NCBI GenBank assembly: GCA_049515175.1
Contig: JBEKUI010000018.1
Span: 1-28,422 of the forward strand
Origin: JACQNR01 sp049515175
GTDB taxonomy: Bacteria > Acidobacteriota > Terriglobia > UBA7540
Length of the DNA stretch: 28,422 bases
Reading direction: 5' to 3'
How positions within the stretch are numbered: position 1 is the stretch's first letter; each line of letters begins with the position of its first letter. The notes beneath the pieces are model-generated. The model was not told where the DNA came from. It did no database searches and saw only the letters and a program-made list of their open reading frames with translations. The translations under genes were made by a program, and so were the position numbers. Shown in pieces: positions 23,440 through 28,422 of the stretch.

Positions 23440-25190
23440 ACCGCCCACAAGTCGTCCAGAGCTTCTTCCTCGACCATCACGCGCGGCGGTTCCACGACCA
23501 TCTCCGCCAGCGACGCTCCGGGGGGAACGATGGGATAGACGTTTTCCGCCGGGTCCACCCAAAAATCGATCAATCGCGGCTCCCGATCGCTCAGGAAGTC
23601 ACGGATCGCATCGGGAACGTCGGTGCGATGATCGACCCGCACGCCGCGAATGCCGTAGGATTCCGCCAGCTTGGCAAAATCCGGCGCAAAGCTCAGATCG
23701 ATATCGCAATAACGCTTCTCGAAGAAGATCTCCTGCCACTGCCGGACCATGCCCAGCGCACGGTTGTTAATGATGGCGATCTTCACGGGCACGCGGTACT
23801 GCGCCACAGTGGCGAGATCGTTCAAGGTCATCTGGAAGCCGCCGTCGCCGACGATGGCGATCACCTGGCGGTTGGGGTCTGCGAGTTGCGCCCCCATCGC
23901 CGCCGGGAAGCCGTAGCCCATCGAACCCAGACCGCTGGAACTGAGCCAGGTGCGGGGCTTGTGGAATTTCCAGTACTGCGCCGTCCACATTTGGTGCTGT
24001 CCAACGTCCACGGACACGACCGCGTCATCGGCGGTATAGCGCGAAAGCATTTCGATCACATACTGCGGCTTCACAGTGTGCGCGTACTTGTCGTAGGTAA
24101 GCGGATGCTCCGCACGCCAGGATTCAATCCGCTGCAGCCATTGCTGCCGGTCGAGCGGCGCCGCCTTCCGGCCCTGGCGTTCGAAGCGCTTCAGGCATTC
24201 AATAATGGCGCGCAGCGTTTCGCGGGCGTCGCCCACGAGGCCCAGATCCACGCGGACGTTCTTGTTGACCTCCGCGGGATCGACGTCGATATGAATCTTG
24301 CGGGAGAGCGGCGCAAAATCCTTCAGGCGGCCGGTCACGCGGTCGTCGAAGCGCACACCCACGCCGATCAGCAGGTCGCAGTTGCAGATCGCCAGGTTGG
24401 TGGCGTAGGAACCGTGCATCCCCAGCATGCCGAGTGAAAGGGGATGATCGGAGGGGAAGGCGCCCAGGCCCATCAAAGTGGTGGTGATGGGAATGCGGGC
24501 GAGTTCGGCCAGCTCGCGCAACTCCTCCCAGGCGTTGGCCGCAATCACCCCGCCGCCCACGTAGAGGACGGCGCGCTGGCTCTCCAGGATCATTTCCGCC
24601 GCGCGCTCGATCTCCTCATCCTTCCACTCACGGATCCGTTCCAGTTGCCTGATGCCCGGCTCCGTCGGGTAGGACACCAGCGCCGATTCCATCAGGACGC
24701 TCTTGGGCAGATCGACAAGCACGGGGCCAGGGCGGCCGGAAATCGCCGTTTTGAACGCCTGGTGCATGATGCCGGGCAGCTCCGCCGCCGAGCGCACAAG
24801 AAATGAGCACTTCGTCGAGGGCATGGTGATGCCGATAGTGTCACATTCCTGGAAGGCATCCTTGCCGATCAGCTGGAGGGGCACCTGGCCGGTCAGGGCC
24901 ACGATCGGAATTGAGTCCATCATGGCAGAAGTGAGCCCGGTGGTCAGGTTCGTCGCCCCCGGGCCGGAGGTCCCCAGGCAAACTCCCACCTTCCCGGTCA
25001 CTCGCGCGTAACCGTCGGCAGCAAACGCCGCGGCCTGCTCGTGGCGCACCAGCAGGTGATGAATCCCGCTGCTGTACAGGGCGTCATAGAGCGGCAGCAC
25101 CACCCCCCCGGGTAGTCCGAAAAACACATCCACGCCCTCACGGCGAAGGCTCTCCAGAAGAATCTCTGCACCAGTAGATGGCTTGCTCAT
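23436..25190 (-). CDS. ilvB: Acetolactate synthase large (catalytic) subunit
   Basis: The 584-residue product is the thiamine-diphosphate enzyme joining two pyruvates, or pyruvate and 2-ketobutyrate, at the head of valine/leucine/isoleucine synthesis. It has catalytic Glu51 in RHEQAAAFAADGYAR, the FAD/central domain, and the thiamine-diphosphate motif GDG (448-450)...NN (475-476). Length is normal. The C-terminus ends in an acidic VEEEALDDLWAV. It begins a tight run with the IlvN-like gene (90 bases on) and ilvC. It has its own promoter with an overlapping palindromic operator just upstream. No attenuator-type leader is visible in the short 5' region. Confidence 0.97.
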   Translation of the reverse strand: MSKPSTGAEILLESLRREGVDVFFGLPGGVVLPLYDALYSSGIHHLLVRHEQAAAFAADGYARVTGKVGVCLGTSGPGATNLTTGLTSAMMDSIPIVALTGQVPLQLIGKDAFQECDTIGITMPSTKCSFLVRSAAELPGIMHQAFKTAISGRPGPVLVDLPKSVLMESALVSYPTEPGIRQLERIREWKDEEIERAAEMILESQRAVLYVGGGVIAANAWEELRELAELARIPITTTLMGLGAFPSDHPLSLGMLGMHGSYATNLAICNCDLLIGVGVRFDDRVTGRLKDFAPLSRKIHIDVDPAEVNKNVRVDLGLVGDARETLRAIIECLKRFERQGRKAAPLDRQQWLQRIESWRAEHPLTYDKYAHTVKPQYVIEMLSRYTADDAVVSVDVGQHQMWTAQYWKFHKPRTWLSSSGLGSMGYGFPAAMGAQLADPNRQVIAIVGDGGFQMTLNDLATVAQYRVPVKIAIINNRALGMVRQWQEIFFEKRYCDIDLSFAPDFAKLAESYGIRGVRVDHRTDVPDAIRDFLSDREPRLIDFWVDPAENVYPIVPPGASLAEMVVEPPRVMVEEEALDDLWAV

Positions 25191-25226
25191 AGTGTCTCGT
25201 GTTGGTGACGGCCCGCAAAGCGATGA

Positions 25227-25242
25227 TACCGACCAGTCGGTA
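25227..25242. promoter_or_regulatory. Perfect 16-bp palindrome, probable TetR-family operator
   Basis: TACCGAC-CA-GTCGGTA is a perfect inverted repeat with 7-bp arms, the usual size and base pattern of TetR/AcrR-type operators. It lies just downstream of the ilvB -10, over the predicted +1, where binding would block transcription. A further CCGACC half-site lies inside the promoter spacer near 25261. No regulator gene is in the window. Confidence 0.65.
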
Positions 25243-25245
25243 GGT

Positions 25246-25275
25246 AATGTACCACGGCCCCCGACCGGGCGTCAA
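25246..25275 (-). promoter_or_regulatory. Sigma70-type promoter for ilvB
   Basis: On the minus strand TTGACG (25275-25270) and TACATT (25251-25246) are 18 bp apart. The predicted start falls in the adjacent palindrome, leaving a leader of about 50 bases before ATG 25190. Confidence 0.65.
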
Positions 25276-25297
25276 TACCCTTTCTGGGGCCGGATTC

Positions 25298-26278
25298 TCA
25301 GGCCGGAATATAGGGGAATTTGAAGCTGGGGACAGAACGCCCCCGCAACGGGGGCGCCATAATGTCCGGTCGCACCGCGTTCCAGTCACGTGCGCCGGCG
25401 TTGGTGGGCCGGTAACGGCCTGCCAAGGAATCGACGCCGTGGCGAGCAAAGCATTCCCGAACCGCGGCGACCGCCGCGAGCGCATCACTCTGGGCCAGAA
25501 TCCCTACGGCGGGACCGGACCCGCAAGCGAAAATGCTGAGAACGCCGGGCAGCCGAAGCGCGAGCGCTTCTTCCAGTCCTGGAACCTTCTTCTCGCAAGT
25601 GGAATGCAGGGGATCGCCCAGCGTCGCCCCGTGACCATTGCTCGGATCGGCAAAGAACTCCCCAAAGGCGGCAGCGCGCTCGTGCCCGGAGGAGTCGACG
25701 GACTTCATTCCCCTCGTGCCAAGGCTCTCGTGCCACGGTTTCTTCGCCAGCGCTGTTTCCGGGACGACGACGTGGAGGGCAAAATCTCCGGCGACCGGCG
25801 TTCGCCGGTAGGTCGGTCTGGCCGCTTCCTCGAGGCTCGCCACAAAGCCTCCCAGCCAAGAGGCACGCAGGTTATCCTGCCGGTCCTCGAACCTTCCGGC
25901 GAGTTCCAACAGGTCTTTCTCCTGAAGACTCAGATGGAAGAGCTGATCGGCGGCGATTACCCCTGCAAGTATTGCTGCGGTGCTCGATCCCAACCCCACA
26001 GCGACCGGCACGGAACTGAAGATCGCAAAATCGGCGCCGGGGAACTCGACACCCCTCGCGTCCAGCGCGGCTTCCAGCGCCTGCACGGCCAGATTCGATC
26101 GGTCGCGCGGCACGCGCTCGCCATGCTCCCCGAAGTAGCGGCTCGCCACCTCGCCATCGGAGCGCGGAGTGACCTTCACGTTCAATGGCGCATCCAGTGC
26201 CAGGGCTGCACAGTTCGTCGCCCCGCCGAAATTACCCACGGTGGCCGGCACCCGTACCAGAACAGATTGATTTGCCAT
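25298..26278 (-). CDS. thrB: Homoserine kinase (GHMP family)
   Basis: The 326-residue product is a GHMP kinase with the phosphate-binding loop PVAVGLGSSTAA (91-102) and an N-terminal VRVPATVGNFGG opening typical of homoserine kinase, which makes O-phosphohomoserine for threonine. The later KVPGLEEALALRLPGVLSIFACGSGPAV region (shown in parts) fits the third GHMP motif, GSGP. ATG 26278 with AAGGGG upstream decides the start; 49 more open codons upstream look non-coding. It lies 251 bases after dapD and 107 before ilvB, so threonine, a precursor of isoleucine, is grouped with the ilv genes. Another GHMP kinase specificity is possible but less likely in this context. Confidence 0.85.
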   Translation of the reverse strand: MANQSVLVRVPATVGNFGGATNCAALALDAPLNVKVTPRSDGEVASRYFGEHGERVPRDRSNLAVQALEAALDARGVEFPGADFAIFSSVPVAVGLGSSTAAILAGVIAADQLFHLSLQEKDLLELAGRFEDRQDNLRASWLGGFVASLEEAARPTYRRTPVAGDFALHVVVPETALAKKPWHESLGTRGMKSVDSSGHERAAAFGEFFADPSNGHGATLGDPLHSTCEKKVPGLEEALALRLPGVLSIFACGSGPAVGILAQSDALAAVAAVRECFARHGVDSLAGRYRPTNAGARDWNAVRPDIMAPPLRGRSVPSFKFPYIPA

Positions 26279-26529
26279 AACGGCCCCTTCGCGAAGGCCG
26301 AGTCGAGACACGACCGCACGGAAGAAAACTCGGCAGACTCCAGCATTGGCTGTCCCCCGGCATAAGTACAATTCGAAATTTTTATGAGGGGAATAGGGAA
26401 GCTCTATCCGGCCAGGGCCGGGCAACGAGCCAGAATGCCGCCAAGTCTGGGGCGCACGCGGGGAAGGAGAAACAACTCAAGGCCCGAATTGTTGCAAGCG
26501 GGGTCGTAAAGGGGGAGCGCGCTCCGGTT

Positions 26530-27558
26530 TCAGCGCAGCAGCTCTTCCAACCTCACCGCCTGATCCGTTTTCTCGTCGCGGTATTTGATGATAACGGGAG
26601 TATAGAGGGAAATCCCCAATTCCTTGCCGCGACCTTGGGTGACCGCGCGCGAACCGGGAACCACAACCGCGCCGGGAGGAATCATCAGAGGCTTCGCGCC
26701 ATCGCGGCGATAGACAGTGTCGCGGACGAGATCGTAGACCGGCGTCGAGCCGGTCAGAATCGTTCCCGCGGCGAGCACCACTTCTTTGCCCACAATCGTT
26801 CCCTCATAAACGCCGCAATTGCCGCCCACGAGCACGTCGTCCTCGATGATTACCGGCATCGCGCCGATCGGTTCGAGCACCCCGCCAATCTGTGCCGCGG
26901 CGGAAATATGCACGCGCTTCCCTACCTGCGCGCACGAACCCACCAGCGCATGCGAGTCGATCATCGTGCCGTCGTCCACGTAGGCGCCGGTGTTCACGTA
27001 CATCGGCGGCATGCAGACCACACCCTTGCCGATATAACAGCCATCTCGAATCGACGACCCGCCAGGCACGACGCGAATGTTTCTGTCGTCAGGAATCTCC
27101 TTCAGCGGATACGTGTGCTTGTCACGGAATTGCCTTGGTAGCGCAACATCCGTATTTTGATGTTGCGGCTTTTCCGTAGTACCGGCCGTTAGGCCGGCAT
27201 CTGTAGCGGCGGTTTCTGACCGCCGACTTTCGTGCGCGGCATCTCCATCCTGGCGGTCTAATTGCAGTGGCCACGAAGACCCCGCCACAGGCGGCCTCAT
27301 GCCTGCTCCCGGCCGCCAAACCGGCATCTCGACAACTCGCCCAATCCGGAACCCCAGCAGAATCCCCTTCTTCACCCACGTGTTCACCTTCCACCCCGTG
27401 GGCGATGCCGGGTCCGGCTCCGCCGCGCGCACGCGCCCGTCATTCAACGCCGCCTTCAACTCGTCGAAGGCTTGGAAATACTCCTCGCCGAATTCTCTAG
27501 CGTCGCGCGAGTAGAGCTCTTCGATGCGATCTTCGAGGTTCATAGGATTTCTGCTCAT
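26530..27558 (-). CDS. dapD: Tetrahydrodipicolinate N-succinyltransferase with an internal insertion
   Basis: The 342-residue product is DapD, which succinylates tetrahydrodipicolinate in lysine and cell-wall diaminopimelate synthesis. The N-terminal helical domain (1-77) and the left-handed beta-helix (about 165-300, with VCMPPMYVNTGAYV and ALVGSCAQVGKRVHISAAAQ) match the family. Normal length is about 275 residues; the excess lies in one block, about residues 79-142, between RIGRVVEM and FRDKHTYPLKEI. That block is rich in Gly/Ala/Thr/Arg, looks like no domain, and corresponds to palindromic repeat DNA. The reading frame stays open through it. ATG 27558 has GGGGGAG upstream; ATG 27543 is an alternative. 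Confidence 0.92.
   Translation of the reverse strand: MSRNPMNLEDRIEELYSRDAREFGEEYFQAFDELKAALNDGRVRAAEPDPASPTGWKVNTWVKKGILLGFRIGRVVEMPVWRPGAGMRPPVAGSSWPLQLDRQDGDAAHESRRSETAATDAGLTAGTTEKPQHQNTDVALPRQFRDKHTYPLKEIPDDRNIRVVPGGSSIRDGCYIGKGVVCMPPMYVNTGAYVDDGTMIDSHALVGSCAQVGKRVHISAAAQIGGVLEPIGAMPVIIEDDVLVGGNCGVYEGTIVGKEVVLAAGTILTGSTPVYDLVRDTVYRRDGAKPLMIPPGAVVVPGSRAVTQGRGKELGISLYTPVIIKYRDEKTDQAVRLEELLR
27133..27324. repeat. Cluster of palindromic repeats inserted in frame within dapD
   Basis: This about 190-base segment accounts for the extra residues of DapD. It contains three perfect hairpins: CCGGCC-GTTA-GGCCGG (27182-27197), GGCGGT-TTCTG-ACCGCC (27208-27224, preceded by GTAG at 27203-27206), and CCGCC-ACA-GGCGG (27282-27294). 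The arrangement of adjacent palindromes resembles a bacterial interspersed mosaic element. The borders are estimated from where DapD similarity stops and resumes. Confidence 0.7.
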
Positions 27559-27600
27559 GCGACTCCCCCTGCGAGGAAAGCCGCGGCCGTACCTCCTGCG

Positions 27601-28422
27601 TCACTTCGATTTTCGGTCGTCGAAGTCTCGCCGATAGCGGCGTAGCAGCTCTTCGGGGTCGTTCGGCATGATGTAGATTTTGCCTCGGGCGGTCTTCGTC
27701 TGCCCGGGGCTGAGGCCGCCGATACGAAAATCCGAGTGCAGGCAGACAACCACACCTTGGAAAAGCTCCTGGTAAGGCTCCCAAGCCGTCGCCAGGATGT
27801 AGCGACCGTCCGCCGAGAAGCAACCAATCAGGCCGTTAGAGGGCACGTCAGGGCTGATGGGGCGAGGGTTGACGTCGCGCAACCCGATCCCCGCGGGCAC
27901 ATAGACTTGTCCGCCTTTGTAGATTGCCTCCGTAGTGTGCTGTGTCCTTTCGAGCGAGGTGAGCTTCCCCGCCACAAAAATAAAGCTGCGCTCCACATAG
28001 TCCTGCTGCCCTCGTCCCGTAAATGGTCCGACGCGTATGCAGGGTTGCACCCAAACCAGGTCCACGTAACCCGCGCCACGATTCATCGCCGTTACCCGAA
28101 ACCCCACTTCATCCTGGCCCGCTCGGATTTCGTGCTGCACCTCGACGCCGCCTTCGAGCTTGGAGAGCAGCCTGATGAACTTCCCGTCGCTAGTTGCGTC
28201 GAGCTTCTCCGTGCGGTGGGGGATGACGGTTTGCTCCCAGGGCCGATCCGTTGAGCCGGAACGGCAATAGGCCTCAAGGTAGTTAACCTCCACGCGGCCG
28301 CCCGGGATCTTCGCGCCCCGGATGACGAGCAGATCGCGGTCCCAAGAAATCGTCAAGCCTATGGAAGAGCTTTCCTCCGACCCTGGCGGTCGAACGGCCG
28401 CTACGAGGTGGGCATCAGGCCC
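27601..28422 (-). CDS. Uncharacterised conserved-looking protein, 5' end outside the window
   Basis: The frame is open from the right window edge to TGA near 27601, giving at least 273 residues. A TTG at 28356 could be a start, but the frame continues without a stop beyond it, so the gene probably begins outside. The sequence is beta-rich with features such as VQPCIRVGPFTG and GLIGCFSADGRYILATAWEP, and ends in a charged helix (EELLRRYRRDFDDRKSK). I recognise no family. The visible part resembles a carbohydrate-binding or galactose-mutarotase-like beta-sandwich only in a general way. It lies 42 bases upstream of dapD on the same strand. Confidence 0.6.
   Translation of the reverse strand, partial: GPDAHLVAAVRPPGSEESSSIGLTISWDRDLLVIRGAKIPGGRVEVNYLEAYCRSGSTDRPWEQTVIPHRTEKLDATSDGKFIRLLSKLEGGVEVQHEIRAGQDEVGFRVTAMNRGAGYVDLVWVQPCIRVGPFTGRGQQDYVERSFIFVAGKLTSLERTQHTTEAIYKGGQVYVPAGIGLRDVNPRPISPDVPSNGLIGCFSADGRYILATAWEPYQELFQGVVVCLHSDFRIGGLSPGQTKTARGKIYIMPNDPEELLRRYRRDFDDRKSK
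28385..28404 (-). repeat. GTAG-type palindromic repeat (REP-like), imperfect
   Basis: On the minus strand GTAG (28404-28401) is followed by CGGCCGTTCGACCGCC, an imperfect hairpin with GCGG/CCGC pairing. It closely resembles the GTAG repeat inside dapD. It lies in the open frame of the edge gene, either inside that gene or just before its start. Confidence 0.45.

Noticed and set aside
25247..26365. 372-codon plus-strand open frame
   Set aside because: It is antisense to thrB and overlaps the ilvB promoter; its composition is that of a shadow frame.
26279..26425. N-terminal extension of thrB by 49 codons
   Set aside because: GHMP homology begins at the ATG at 26278, which has a ribosome site; the extension is not kinase-like.
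26279..26529. Possible tRNA or small RNA between dapD and thrB
   Set aside because: A TTCGAA-like word is present, but no cloverleaf or other stable fold could be drawn.

Overview
The window is about 28.4 kb of GC-rich bacterial DNA with densely packed genes. The gene mix suggests a soil-type Acidobacteriota (Bryobacterales-like) chromosome: Tat-exported NIPSNAP and TIM-barrel proteins, a GMC oxidoreductase, several PIG-L deacetylases, and short GTAG-type palindromic repeats. That assignment rests on gene content only. I see no rRNA, tRNA, CRISPR array or intact insertion sequence.

Layout. (1) 1-273: edge sequence with the tail of an IS30-like transposase. (2) 274-1077 (-): a Tat-exported NIPSNAP protein. 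(3) 1226-4002 (+): a penicillin-binding-protein-type transpeptidase whose stop overlaps the start of a SpoIID-like protein that carries a C-terminal HExxH metalloprotease domain. (4) 4038-10505 (-), convergent with block 3: an operon of a DUF1175-like protein, a 1586-residue thioester alpha-2-macroglobulin and a six-helix membrane protein. Blocks 3 and 4 together resemble the E. coli yfaQ/yfaS/yfaT locus and may be one envelope-defence or wall-repair module. (5) 10644-15303 (+): an exported PIG-L deacetylase with N-terminal beta-sandwich regions, a divergent ROK-like kinase and a small PIG-L deacetylase. (6) 15330-17165: divergent signalling genes, a HAMP membrane protein (-) and a PilZ-zinc ribbon-PilZ protein (+). 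(7) 17242-20635 (-): a hydroxypyruvate-isomerase-like TIM barrel, a GMC oxidoreductase and a small Cys-rich membrane-anchored protein. (8) 20735-27558 (-): amino-acid biosynthesis in the transcribed order dapD, thrB, ilvB, ilvN-like, ilvC, proC. (9) 27601-28422 (-): an uncharacterised gene running off the right edge.

How the genes fit together. IlvB, the IlvN-like subunit and IlvC carry out the first two steps of valine/isoleucine synthesis. DapD and ThrB feed the lysine and threonine/isoleucine branches of the aspartate family, and ProC completes proline. ilvB has its own good promoter, with a perfect 16-bp TetR-type palindrome over the predicted start of transcription. IlvC has lost the usual NADPH-phosphate-binding loop and may prefer NADH.

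The most notable points are an in-frame insertion of about 64 codons in dapD made of palindromic repeat sequence, the macroglobulin plus wall-enzyme neighbourhood, the ilvB operator, the altered IlvC cofactor loop, and the PilZ-zinc ribbon-PilZ architecture.
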